Source: Tupaia tana (Eukaryota > Chordata > Mammalia > Scandentia > Tupaiidae). Taken from it: 64,000 nucleotides of DNA. Under the pieces are notes generated by a model, which made no database searches, was not told the DNA's origin, and saw only the letters and a program-made list of their open reading frames with translations. The stretch spans positions 1,240,001 through 1,304,000 of the forward strand of contig JAKSZU010000050.1 of NCBI GenBank assembly GCA_026018925.1, given 5' to 3'. Made by a program: the position numbers and the translations under genes. This document shows positions 21,201 through 32,560 of the stretch, piece after piece. Numbering within the stretch: position 1 is the first letter of the stretch; each line of letters starts with the position of its first letter.

Positions 21201-22422
21201 GCTACTGTTAGTTTTCGGTTCAGTATTATGGTTGGAGTTAGCTTCAGGGTCAGGTTAGGGTTGGGGTTAGCTTGAGGTGTCCGCCTAGGGTTAGGGTTAG
21301 GTCCATGGTTTGATTTAGGCTCCAGGTTAGGTTACGTTTGAACATAGTTTGAGGGAGTAAGTTTAGGGCTACTGTTAGTTTTCGGTTTAGTTTTACGGTT
21401 GGAGATAGCGTCAGGGTCAGGTTGGGTTTGGAGTTGAGCTTAAGGTGTCCGCCTAGGGTTAGGGTTAGGTCTCTGGTTTGATTTAGGCTTCAGGTTAGGT
21501 TACGTTTGAACTTAGTTTGAGTGAGTAAGTTTAGGGCTACTGTTAGTTTTCGGTTTAGTGTTACGGTTAGAGATAGCGTCAGGGTCAGGTTAGGGTTGGG
21601 GTTGCGCTTCAGGTGTCCGAGTATTGTTAGGGTTAGGTCTATGATTTGAGTTAGGCTTCAGGTTAGGTTAGGTTTGAAATTAGTTTGAGCGAGTAAGTTT
21701 AGGGTTACTCTTTGTTTTCGGTTCAGTGATATGGTTGGAGTTAGCCTGGAGGTCAGGTTAGGGTTGGGGTTGAGCTTAAGGTGTCCGCCTAGGGTTAGGG
21801 TTAGGTTTATGGTTTGATTTAGGCTTCAGGTTAGGTTAGGTTTGAACTTAGTTTGAGGGAGTAATTTTAGGGCTACTGTTAGTTTTCGGGAGATTGTTAC
21901 CGTTGGAGTTAGCTTCAGGGCCAGGTTAGGGTTGGGGTTGAGATTAAGGTGTCCGCCTAGGGTTAGAGTTAGGTGTATGGTTTGATTTAGGCTTCAGATT
22001 AGGTTAGGTTTGAAGTTAGTTTGAGGAAGTAAGTTTAGGGCTACTGTTAGTTTTCGGTTAACGGTTACAGTTGGAGTAAGCGTCAGGGTCAGGGTAGGGT
22101 GTGGGTTAAGCATAAGGTGTCCGCCTAGGGTTAGGGTTAGGTCTATGATTTGATTTAGGCTTCAGGTTAGGTTAGGTTTGAACTTATTTTGAGGGAGTAA
22201 GTTTAGGGCTACTGTTAGTTTTCGGTTAACTGTTACGGTTGGAGTAAGCGTCAGGGTCAGGTTAGGTTTGGGTTTGAGCTTAAGGTGTCCGCCTAGGGTT
22301 AGGGTTAGGTGTATGGTTTGATTTAGGCTTCAGGTTAGGTTAGGTTTGAACTTAGTTTGAGGGAGTCAGTTTAGGGCTACTGTTAGTTTTCGTTTAACTG
22401 TTACGGTTGGAGTAGGCGTCAG
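18226..22422 (+). repeat. HOR-A unit, copy 1 (4,197 bp, 25 monomers)
   Basis: Identity with the next copy at a lag of 4,197 bp (25 x 168 less 3) begins near 18,226. Upstream of that point the copies differ at several sites. Markers include GATAGGGTTGGAGAGGGCG, TATTGTATTTTTTGG, AAGGAGTGCGCC, GGTGACCAACTAGG, GTTAGGGGTAGG, TTAAATTATCCGCC and cassette P at 21,221-21,754. Two of the three lost bases are visible: GGTCAGTTAGG near 18,899 and GGGGTTAGCTTGAGG near 21,266. Only a handful of substitutions separate it from copy 2, for example TTTCAGGG against TTTGAGGG near 20,005 and 24,202. It contains no gene. Confidence 0.92.
21221..21754 (+). repeat. Cassette P, copy 6, inside HOR-A copy 1
   Basis: Full P order with derived marks CGGTTTAGTG, GTTAGAGATAG, GTTGCGCTTCAGG and GTCCGAGTATTG. 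The same marks are in the next HOR-A copy at 25,418-25,951 but are absent from the third at 30,118-30,651. Confidence 0.75.
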
Positions 22423-25400
22423 GGTCAGGTTAGGGTGGGGGTTAAGCCTAAGGTGTCCGCCTAGGGTTAGGGTTAGGTCTATGGTTTCATTTAGGCTTCA
22501 GGTTAGGTTAGGATTGAACATAGTTTGAGGGAGTAAGTTTAGGGCTACTGTTAGTTTTCGGTTCAGTGTTACGGTTGGATTTAGCCTCAGGGTCAGGTTA
22601 GGGTTGGGGTTGAGCTTAAGGTGTCCGCCTAGGGTTAGGGTTAGGTCTATTGTTTGAGTTAGGCTTCAGGTTATGTTAGTTTTGAACTTAGTTTGAGGGA
22701 GTAAGTTTAGGGCTACTGTTAGTTTTCGGTTCAGTGTTACGGTTGGAGTTAGCGTGAGGGTCAGGTTAGGTTTGGGGTTGAGCTTAAGGTGTCCGCCTAG
22801 GGTTAGGGTTAGGTCTGTGGTTTGAGTTAGACTTCAGGTTAGGTTAGGTTTGAACTTAGATTGAAGGAGTAAGTTTAGGGCTACTGTTAGTTTTCGGTTC
22901 AGTGATAGGGTTGGAGAGGGCGTCAGGGTCAAGTTAGGGTTAGGGTTGAGATTCAGGTGTCCGCCTAGGGCTAGGGATAGGTCTATGGTTTGAGTTAGGC
23001 TTCAGGTTAGGTTAGGTTTGAACTTAGTTTGAGGGAGTAAGTTTAGGCCTATTGTATTTTTTGGTTCAGTGTTACGGTTGGATTTAGCCTCAGGGTCAGT
23101 TAGGGTTGGGGTTAAGCTTAAGGTGTCCGCCTAGGGTTAGGGTTAGGTGTACGGTTTGATTTAGGCTTCAGGTTAGGATAGCTTTGAACTTAGTTTGAGG
23201 GAGTAAGTTTAGGGCTACTGTTAGTTTTCGTTTAACTGTTACGGTTGGAGTAAGCGTCAGGATCAGGTTAGGGTGGGGGTTAAGCATAAAGTGTCCGCCT
23301 AGGGTTAGGGTTAGGTCTATGATTTGATTTAGGCTTCAGGTTAGGTTTGGTTTGAACTTAGTTTGAGGGAGTCAGTTTAGGGCTACTGTTAGTTTTCGGT
23401 TAACTGTTACGGTTGGAGTAAGCGTCAGGGTCAGGTTATGTTGGGGGTTAAGCATAAGGTGTCCGCCTAGGGTTAGGGTTAGGTCTATGATTTCATTTAG
23501 GCTTCAGGTTAGGTTAGGATTGAAGTTAGTTTCAGGGAGTAAGTTTAGGGCTACTGTTAGTTTTCGGTTAACTGTTACAGTTTGAGTAAGCGTCAGAGTC
23601 AGGTTAGGGTGGGGGTTAAGCATAAGGTGTCCCCCTAGGGTTAGGTTTAGGTGTATGTTTTGATTTAGGCTTCAGGTTAGGTTAGGTTTGAAGTTAGTTT
23701 CAGGGAGTAAGTTTAGGGCTACTGTTAGTTTTCGGTTAACTGTTACAGTTGGAGTAAGCGTCAGAGTCAGGTTAGGGTGGGGGTTAAGCATAAGGAGTGC
23801 GCCTAGGGTTAGGGTTAGGTCTATGGTTTCATTTAGGCTTCAGGTTAGGTTAGGATTGAACTTAGTTTGAGTGAGTAAGTTTAGGGCTACTGTTAGTTTT
23901 CGGTTTAGTTTTACGGTTGGAGATAGCGTCAGGGTCAGGTTAGGGTTGGGGTTGAGCTTCAGGTGTCCGACTATTGTTAGGGTTAGGTCTATGATTTGAG
24001 TTAGGCTTCAGGTTAGGTTAGGTTTGAACTTAGTTTGAGCGAGTAAGTTTAGGGCTACTCTTAGTTTTCGGTTCAGTGATATGGTTGGAGTTAGCCTGGA
24101 AGTCAGGTTAGGGTTGGGTTTGAGCTTAAGGTGTCCGCCTAGGGTTAGGGTTAGGTGTATGGTTTGATTTAGGCTTCAGGTTAGGTTAGGTTTGAACTTA
24201 GTTTGAGGGAGTAAGTTTAGGGCTACTGTTAGTTTTCGTTTAACTGTTACGGTTGGAGTAAGCGTCAGGGTCAGGTTAGGGTGGGGGTTAAGCCTAAGGT
24301 GACCAACTAGGGTTAGGGTTAGGTCTATGGTTTCATTTAGGCTTCAGGTTAGGTTAGGATTGAACTTAGTTTGAGGGAGTAAGTTTAGGGCTACTGTTAC
24401 TTTTCGGTTCAGTGTTACGTTTGGAGTTAGCGTGAGGGTCCGGTTAGGGTTGGTGTTGAGCTTAATGTGTCTGTCTAGGGTAAGGGTTAGGTGTATGGTT
24501 TTATTTAGGCTTCAGGTTAGTTTAGGTTTGAACTTAGTTTGAGGGAGTATGTTTAGGGCTACTGTTAATTTTCGGGTAACTGTTACGATTGGAGTTAGCG
24601 TCAGGGCCAGCTTATGGTTGGGGTTGAACTTAAGGTGTCCGCCTAGGGTTACGGTTAGGTGTAAGGTTTGATTTAGGCTTCAGGTTAGGTTACGTTTGTA
24701 CTTAGTTTGAGGGAGTAAGTTTAGGGCTACTGTTAGTTTTCGGTTAACTGTTACGGTTGGAGTAAGCATCAGGGTCAGGTTAGGTTTGGGGTTGAGCTTA
24801 AGGTGTCCGCCTAGGGTTAGGGTTAGGTGTATGGTTTGAGTTAGGCTTCAGGTTAGGTTAGCTTTGAACTTAGTTTTAGGGAGTAAATTTAGGCCTACTG
24901 TTAGTTTTAGGTTCAGTGTTACTGTTGGGGTTAGCATGAGGGTCAGGTTAGGGTTGGGTTTGAGCTTCAGGTGTCCGCCCAGGGTTAGGGGTAGGTGTAT
25001 GGTTTGATTTAGGCTTCAGGTTAGGTTAGGTTTGAACTTAGTTTGAGGGAGTAAGTTTAGGGCTACTTTTAGTTTTCGGATAACTGTTATAGTTTGAGTT
25101 AGCGTCACGGCCAAGTTAGGGTTGGGGTTGAGCTTAAGGTGTCCGCCTAGGGTTAGGTTTAGGTGTATGGTTTGATTTAGGCTTCAGGTTAGGTTATGTT
25201 TGAACTTAGTTTGAGGGAGTAAGTTTAGGGATACTGTTAGTTTTCGGTTAACTGTTACATTTGGAGTAAGCGTTAGGGTCAGGTTAGGTTTGGGGTTTAA
25301 GTTAAATTATCCGCCTAGGGTTAGGGTTAGGTGTATGGTTTGATTAAGGCTTCAGGTTAGGTTAGGTTTGAACTTAGTTTGAGGGAGTAAGTTTTGGGCT

Positions 25401-26619
25401 ACTGTTAGTTTTCGGTTCAGTATTATGGTTGGAGTTAGCTTCAGGGTCAGGTTAGGGTTGGGGTTAGCTTGAGGTGTCCGCCTAGGGTTAGGGTTAGGTC
25501 CATGGTTTGATTTAGGCTCCAGGTTAGGTTACGTTTGAACATAGTTTGAGGGAGTAAGTTTAGGGCTACTGTTAGTTTTCGGTTTAGTTTTACGGTTGGA
25601 GATAGCGTCAGGGTCAGGTTGGGTTTGGAGTTGAGCTTAAGGTGTCCGCCTAGGGTTAGGGTTAGGTCTCTGGTTTGATTTAGGCTTCAGGTTAGGTTAC
25701 GTTTGAACTTAGTTTGAGTGAGTAAGTTTAGGGCTACTGTTAGTTTTCGGTTTAGTGTTACGGTTAGAGATAGCGTCAGGGTCAGGTTAGGGTTGGGGTT
25801 GCGCTTCAGGTGTCCGAGTATTGTTAGGGTTAGGTCTATGATTTGAGTTAGGCTTCAGGTTAGGTTAGGTTTGAAATTAGTTTGAGCGAGTAAGTTTAGG
25901 GTTACTCTTTGTTTTCGGTTCAGTGATATGGTTGGAGTTAGCCTGGAGGTCAGGTTAGGGTTGGGGTTGAGCTTAAGGTGTCCGCCTAGGGTTAGGGTTA
26001 GGTTTATGGTTTGATTTAGGCTTCAGGTTAGGTTAGGTTTGAACTTAGTTTGAGGGAGTAATTTTAGGGCTACTGTTAGTTTTCGGGAGATTGTTACCGT
26101 TGGAGTTAGCTTCAGGGCCAGGTTAGGGTTGGGGTTGAGATTAAGGTGTCCGCCTAGGGTTAGAGTTAGGTGTATGGTTTGATTTAGGCTTCAGATTAGG
26201 TTAGGTTTGAAGTTAGTTTGAGGAAGTAAGTTTAGGGCTACTGTTAGTTTTCGGTTAACGGTTACAGTTGGAGTAAGCGTCAGGGTCAGGGTAGGGTGTG
26301 GGTTAAGCATAAGGTGTCCGCCTAGGGTTAGGGTTAGGTCTATGATTTGATTTAGGCTTCAGGTCAGGTTAGGTTTGAACTTATTTTGAGGGAGTAAGTT
26401 TAGGGCTACTGTTAGTTTTCGGTTAACTGTTACGGTTGGAGTAAGCGTCAGGGTCAGGTTAGGTTTGGGTTTGAGCTTAAGGTGTCCGCCTAGGGTTAGG
26501 GTTAGGTGTATGGTTTGATTTAGGCTTCAGGTTAGGTTAGGTTTGAACTTAGTTTGAGGGAGTCAGTTTAGGGCTACTGTTAGTTTTCGTTTAACTGTTA
26601 CGGTTGGAGTAGGCGTCAG
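22423..26619 (+). repeat. HOR-A unit, copy 2 (4,197 bp)
   Basis: Colinear with copy 1 along its whole length, for example the GTTTCAGGG monomer frames at 19,491, 23,688 and 27,885, exactly 4,197 bp apart. Differences from copy 1 are few, such as GGAAGTCAGG near 24,098 and TCTGTCTAGG near 24,468. Copies 1 and 2 share derived changes in the P segment (TTAGAGATAG, GCGCTTCAGG, CCGAGTATTG) that copy 3 lacks. Confidence 0.92.
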
Positions 26620-29600
26620 GGTCAGGTTAGGGTGGGGGTTAAGCCTAAGGTGTCCGCCTAGGGTTAGGGTTAGGTCTATGGTTTCATTTAGGCTTCAGGT
26701 TAGGTTAGGATTGAACATAGTTTGAGGGAGTAAGTTTAGGGCTACTGTTAGTTTTCGGTTCAGTGTTACGGTTGGATTTAGCCTCAGGGTCAGGTTAGGG
26801 TTGGGGTTGAGCTTAAGGTGTCCGCCTAGGGTTAGGGTTAGGTCCATTGTTTGAGTTAGGCTTCAGGTTATGTTAGTTTTGAACTTAGTTTGAGGGAGTA
26901 AGTTTAGGGCTACTGTTAGTTTTCGGTTCAGTGTTACGGTTGGAGTTAGCGTGAGGGTCAGGTTAGGTTTGGGGTTGAGCTTAAGGTGTCCGCCTAGGGT
27001 TAGGGTTAGGTCTGTGGTTTGAGTTAGACTTCAGGTTAGGTTAGGTTTGAACTTAGATTGAAGGAGTAAGTTTAGGGCTACTGTTAGTTTTCGGTTCAGT
27101 GATAGGGTTGGAGAGGGCGTCAGGGTCAAGTTAGGGTTAGGGTTGATATTCAGGTGTCCGCCTAGGGCTAGGGATAGGTCTATGGTTTGAGTTAGGCTTC
27201 AGGTTAGGTTAGGTTTGAACTTAGTTTGAGGGAGTAAGTTTAGGCCTATTGTATTTTTTGGTTCAGTGTTACGGTTTGATTTAGCCTCAGGGTCAGTTAG
27301 GGTTGGGGTTAAGCTTAAGGTGTCCGCCTAGGGTTAGGGTTAGGTGTACGGTTTGATTTAGGCTTCAGGTTAGGATAGCTTTGAACTTAGTTTGAGGGAG
27401 TAAGTTTAGGGCTACTGTTAGTTTTCGTTTAACTGTTACGGTTGGAGTAAGCGTCAGGATCAGGTTAGGGTGGGGGTTAAGCATAAAGTGTCCGCCTAGG
27501 GTTAGGGTTAGGTCTATGATTTGATTTAGGCTTCAGGTTAGGTTTGGTTTGAACTTAGTTTGAGGGAGTCAGTTTAGGGCTACTGTTAGTTTTCGGTTAA
27601 CTGTTACGGTTGGAGTAAGCGTCAGGGTCAGGTTATGTTGGGGGTTAAGCATAAGGTGTCCGCCTAGGGTTAGGGTTAGGTCTATGATTTCATTTAGGCT
27701 TCAGGTTAGGTTAGGATTGAAGTTAGTTTCAGGGAGTAAGTTTAGGGCTACTGTTAGTTTTCGGTTAACTGTTACAGTTGGAGTAAGCGTCAGAGTCAGG
27801 TTAGGGTGGGGGTTAAGCATAAGGTGTCTGCGTAGGGTTAGGTTTAGGTGTATGTTTTGATTTAGGCTTCAGGTTAGGTTAGGTTTGAAGTTAGTTTCAG
27901 GGAGTAAGTTTAGGGCTACTGTTAGTTTTCGGTTAACTGTTACAGTTGGAGTAAGCGTCAGAGTCAGGTTAGGGTGGGGGTTAAGCATAAGGAGTGCGCC
28001 TAGGGTTAGGGTTAGGTCTATGGTTTCATTTAGGCTTCAGGTTAGGTTAGGATTGAACTTAGTTTGAGTGAGTAAGTTTAGGGCTACTGTTAGTTTTCGG
28101 TTTAGTTTTACGGTTGGAGATAGCGTGAGGGTCAGGTTAGGGTTGGGGTTGAGCTTCAGGTGTCCGACTATTGTTAGGGTTAGGTCTATGATTTGAGTTA
28201 GGCTTCAGGTTAGGTTAGGTTTGAACTTAGTTTGAGCGAGTAAGTTTAGGGCTACTCTTAGTTTTCGGTTCAGTGATATGGTTGGAGTTAGCCTGGAGGT
28301 CAGGTTAGGGTTGGGTTTGAGCTTAAGGTGTCCGCCTAGGGTTAGGGTTAGGTGTATGGTTTGATTTAGGCTTCAGGTTAGGTTAGGTTTGAACTTAGTT
28401 TGAGGGAGTAAGTTTAGGGCTACTGTTAGTTTTCGTTTAACTGTTACGGTTGGAGTAAGCGTCAGGGTCAGGTTAGGGTGGGGGTTAAGCCTAAGGTGAC
28501 CAACTAGGGTTAGGGTTAGGTCTATGGTTTCATTTAGGCTTCAGGTTAGGTTAGGATTGAACTTAGTTTGAGGGAGTAAGTTTAGGGGTACTGTTACTTT
28601 TCGGTTCAGTGTTACGTTTGGAGTTAGCGTGAGGGTCCGGTTAGGGTTGGTGTTGAGCTTAATGTGTCCGTCTAGGGTAAGGGTTAGGTGTATGGTTTTA
28701 TTTAGGCTTCAGGTTAGTTTAGGTTTGAACTTAGTTTGAGGGAGTATGTTTAGGGCTACTGTTAATTTTCGGGTAACTGTTACGATTGGAGTTAGCGTCA
28801 GGGCCAGCTTATGGTTGGGGTTGAACTTAAGGTGTCCGCCTAGGGTTACGGTTAGGTGTAAGGTTTGATTTAGGCTTCAGGTTAGGTTACGTTTGTACTT
28901 AGTTTGAGGGAGTAAGTTTAGGGCTACTGTTAGTTTTCGGTTAACTGTTACGGTTGGAGTAAGCATCAGGGTCAGGTTAGGTTTGGGGTTGAGCTTAAGG
29001 TGTCCGCCTAGGGTTAGGGTTAGGTGTATGGTTTGATTCAGGCTTCAGGTTAGGTTAGGTTTGAACTTAGTTTGACGGAGTAAGTTTAGGGCTACTGTGA
29101 GTTTTCTGTTCAGTATTATGGTTGGAGTTAGCGTCAGGGTCAGGTTAGGGTTAGATTTAGCTTGAGGTGTCCGCCTAGGGTTAGGGTTAGGTCTATGGTT
29201 TGAGTTAGGCTTCAGGTTAGGTTAGGTTTGAACTTAGTTTGAGGGAGTAAGTTTAGGGCTGCTGTTAGTTTTCGGTTCAGTGTTACGGTTGGAGTTAGCG
29301 TGAGGGTCAGGTTAGGGTTGGGCTTGAGCTTAAGGTGTCCGCCTAGGGTTAGGGTTAGGTGTATGGTTTGATTTAGGCTTCAGGTTAGGTTAGGTTTGAA
29401 CTTAGTTTGAGGGAGTAAGTTTAGGGCTGCTGTTAGTTTTCGGTTCAGTGTTACGGTTGGAGTTAGCGTGAGGGTCAGGTTAGGGTTGGGGTTGAGCTTC
29501 AGGTGTCAGCCTAGGGTTAGGGTTAGGTCTATGGTTTGAGTTAGGCTTCAGGTTAGGTTAGCTTTGAACTTAGTTTTAGGGAGTAAATTTAGGCCTACTG

Positions 29601-30440
29601 TTAGTTTTAGGTTCAGTGTTACTGTTGGGGTTAGCATGAGGGTCAGGTTAGGGTTGGGTTTGAGCTTCAGGTGTCCGCCCAGGGTTAGGGGTAGGTGTAT
29701 GGTTTGATTTAGGCTTCAGGTTAGGTTAGGTTTGAACTTAGTTTGAGGGAGTAAGTTTAGGGCTACTTTTAGTTTTCGGATAACTGTTATAGTTTGAGTT
29801 AGCGTCACGGCCAAGTTAGGGTTGGGGTTGAGCTTAAGGTGTCCGCCTAGGGTTAGGTTTAGGTGTATGGTTTGATTTAGGCTTCAGGTTAGGTTATGTT
29901 TGAACTTAGTTTGAGGGAGTAAGTTTAGGGATACTGTTAGTTTTCGGTTAACTGTTACATTTGGAGTAAGCGTTAGGGTCAGGTTAGGTTTGGGGTTTAA
30001 GTTAAATTATCCGCCTAGGGTTAGGGTTAGGTGTATGGTTTGATTAAGGCTTCAGGTTAGGTTAGGTTTGAACTTAGTTTGAGGGAGTAAGTTTTGGGCT
30101 ACTGTTAGTTTTCGGTTCAGTATTATGGTTGGAGTTAGCTTCAGGGTCAGGTTAGGGTTGGGGTTAGCTTGAGGTGTCCGCCTAGGGTTAGGGTTAGGTC
30201 CATGGTTTGATTTAGGCTCCAGGTTAGGTTACGTTTGAACATAGTTTGAGGGAGTAAGTTTAGGGCTACTGTTAGTTTTCGGTTTAGTTTTACGGTTGGA
30301 GATAGCGTCAGGGTCAGGTTGGGTTTGGAGTTGAGCTTAAGGTGTCCGCCTAGGGTTAGGGTTAGGTCTCTGGTTTGATTTAGGCTTCAGGTTAGTTTAC
30401 GTTTGAACTTAGTTTGAGTGAGTAAGTTTAGGGCTACTGT
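26620..30440 (+). repeat. HOR-A unit, copy 3 (interrupted and truncated)
   Basis: Follows copies 1 and 2 at a lag of 4,197 bp to about 29,040, carries three extra monomers at 29,041-29,543, then resumes at a lag of 4,700 bp to about 30,440. Beyond that the order of variants stays colinear to about 30,850 but identity falls sharply, and the sequence is closer to the extended P cassette at 9.96-10.46 kb. About 3.3 kb of the 4.2-kb unit is therefore recent HOR-A sequence. Confidence 0.88.
29041..29543 (+). repeat. 503-bp insertion of three monomers in HOR-A copy 3
   Basis: GGCTTCAGG landmarks at 29,041, 29,208, 29,376 and 29,544 give monomers of 167, 168 and 168 bp, absent from copies 1 and 2. 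The first has CAGTATTATGG and TTAGCTTGAGG, the one-base-short variant seen in cassette P. The last two are near-identical GGGCTGCTGTTAG monomers. The insert keeps the monomer register, so it entered by exchange between satellite repeats and not as a foreign element. Confidence 0.88.
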
Positions 30441-31449
30441 TAGTTTTCGGTTCAGTGTTACGGTTGGAGATAGCGTCAGGGTCAGGTTAGGGTTGGGGTT
30501 GAGCTTCAGGTGTCCGCCTATTGTTAGGGTTAGGTCTATGATTTGAGTTAGGCTTCAGGTTAGGTTAGGTTTGAACTTAGTTTGAGCGAGTAAGTTTAGG
30601 GCTACTCTTAGTTTTCGGTTCAGTGATATGGTTGGAGATAGCCTGGAGGTCAGGTTAGGGTTGGGGTTGAGCTTAAGGTATCCGCCTAGGGTTAGGGTTA
30701 GGTGTATGGTTTGATTTAGGCTTCAGGTTAGGTTAGGTTTGAACTTAGTTTGAGAGAGTAAGTTTAGGGCTACTGTTAGTTTTCGGGAAACTGTTACGGT
30801 TGGAGTTAGCGTCAGGGCCAGGTTAGGTTGGGCTTGAGATTAAGGTGTCCGCCTAGGGTTAGGGTTTTGTGTATGGTTTCATTTAGGCTTAAGGTTAGGT
30901 TAGGTTTGATGCTAGTTTGATGGAGTAAGTTTAGGGCTACTGTTAGTTTTCGGTTCAGTGTTACGGTTGGAGATAGCGTCAGGGTCAGGTTAAGGTTTTT
31001 TGTTGAGCTTCAGGTGTCCGCTTATTGTTAGGGTTAGGTCTATGATTTGAGTTAGGCTTCAGGTTAGTTTAGGTTTGAACTTAGTTTGAGCAAGTAAGTT
31101 TAGGGCTACTCTTTTTTTTCGGTTCAGTGATATGGTTGGAGTTAGCCTGGAGGTAAGGTTAGGGTTGGGGTTGAGCTTAAGGTGTCCGCCTAGGGTTAGG
31201 GTTAGGTCTGTGGTTTGAGTTAGGCTTCAGGTTAAGTTAGCTTTGAACTTAGTTTGAGGGAGTAAGTTTAGGGCTACTGTTAGTTTTCGGTTCAGTGTTA
31301 CGGTTGGAGATAGCATCAGGGTCAGGTTTGGGTTGGGGTTGAGTTTCAGGTGTCCGCCTAGGGTTAGGGTTAGGTCTGTGGTTTGTGTTAGGCTTCAGGT
31401 TAGGTTAGGTTTGAACTTAGTTTGAGAGAGTCAGTTTAGGCCTACTGTT

Positions 31450-32560
31450 AGTTTTCGGTTCACTGTTACTGTTGGTGTAAGTGTCAGGGTCAGGTTAGGT
31501 TTGGAGTTGAGCTTAACGTATCCGCCTAGTGTTAGGGTTAGGTCTATGGTTTCATTTAGGCTTCAGGTTAGGTTAGGATTGAACTAAGTTTCAGGGAGTA
31601 AGTTTAGGGCTACTCTTAGTTTTCGGTTCAGTGATATGGTTGGAGTTAGCCTGGAGGTCATGTTAGGGTTGGGGTTGAGCTTAAGGTGTCCGCCTAGGGT
31701 TAGTGTTAGGTTTGGGGTTTGAGTTAGGCTTCAGGTTAGGTTACGTTTGAAGTTAGTTTGAGGGAGTAAGTTTAGGGCTACTGTTAGTTTTCGGTTCAAT
31801 GTTACGGTTGGAGTTAGCGTGAGGGTCAGGTTAGGGTTGGGGTTGAGCTTAAGGTGTCCGCCTAGGGTTAGGGTTAGGTGTATGGTTTGATTTAGGCTTC
31901 AGGTTAGGTTAGGTTTGAAGTTAGTTTCAGGGAGTAAGTTTAGGGCTAGTGTTAGTTTTCGGTTAACTGTTACAGTTGGATTAAGCGTCAGGGTCAGGTT
32001 AGGGTGGGGGTTAAGCATAAGGTGTCCGCCTAGGGTTAGGGTTAGGTCTATGGTTTCATTTAGGCTTCAGGTTAGGTTAGGATTGAACTTAGTTTGAGGG
32101 AGTAAGTTTAGGGCTACTGTTAGTTTTCGGTTCAGTGTTACGTTTGGAGTTAGCATGAGGGTCCTGTTAGGGTTGGGGTTGAGCTTAAGGTGTCCGCCTA
32201 GTCTTAGGGTTAGGTCTGTGGTTTGAGTTAGGCTTCAGGTTAGGTTAGGTTTGAACTTAGTTTGAGGGAGTAAGTTTAGGGCTACTGTTAGTTTTCGGTT
32301 CAGTGTTACAGTTGGAGATAGCTTCAGGGTCAGGTTAGGGTTGGGGTTGAGATTCAGGTGTCCGCCTAGGGTTAGGGTTAGGTCTATAGTTAGAGATAGG
32401 CTTCAGGTTAGGTTAGGTTTGAACTTAGTTTTAGGGAGTAGGTTTAGGGCTACGGTTCGTTTTAGGGTCAGTGTTATGGTTGGAGTTAGCGAGAGGGTGA
32501 GGTTAGGTTTGGGATTGAGCTTCAGGTGTCCGCCTAAGGTTAGGGTTAGGTGTACTGTTT
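31450..32560 (+). repeat. Left copy of a 1.1-kb duplication, lag 3,527 bp
   Basis: GTTACTGTTGGTGTAAGTG, TTAACGTATCCGCC, GAACTAAGTTT, a GGTTTGGGGTTTGAG junction, cassette Q with TTGGATTAAGCG, and TTAGCGAGAGGG recur at about 34,977-36,080 (21 monomers less 1 bp). Substitutions between the copies are frequent, so it is older than the HOR duplications. Confidence 0.75.
31913..32530 (+). repeat. Cassette Q, copy 3
   Basis: Full Q order. It lies within the 1.1-kb block duplicated at about 34,977-36,080 and shares with it the marks TTGGATTAAGCG and GTTAGCGAGAGGGT. Confidence 0.7.

Noticed and set aside
29041..29543. Mobile element insertion in HOR-A copy 3
   Set aside because: The inserted DNA is three satellite monomers in register, with no terminal repeats, target-site duplication or coding sequence.
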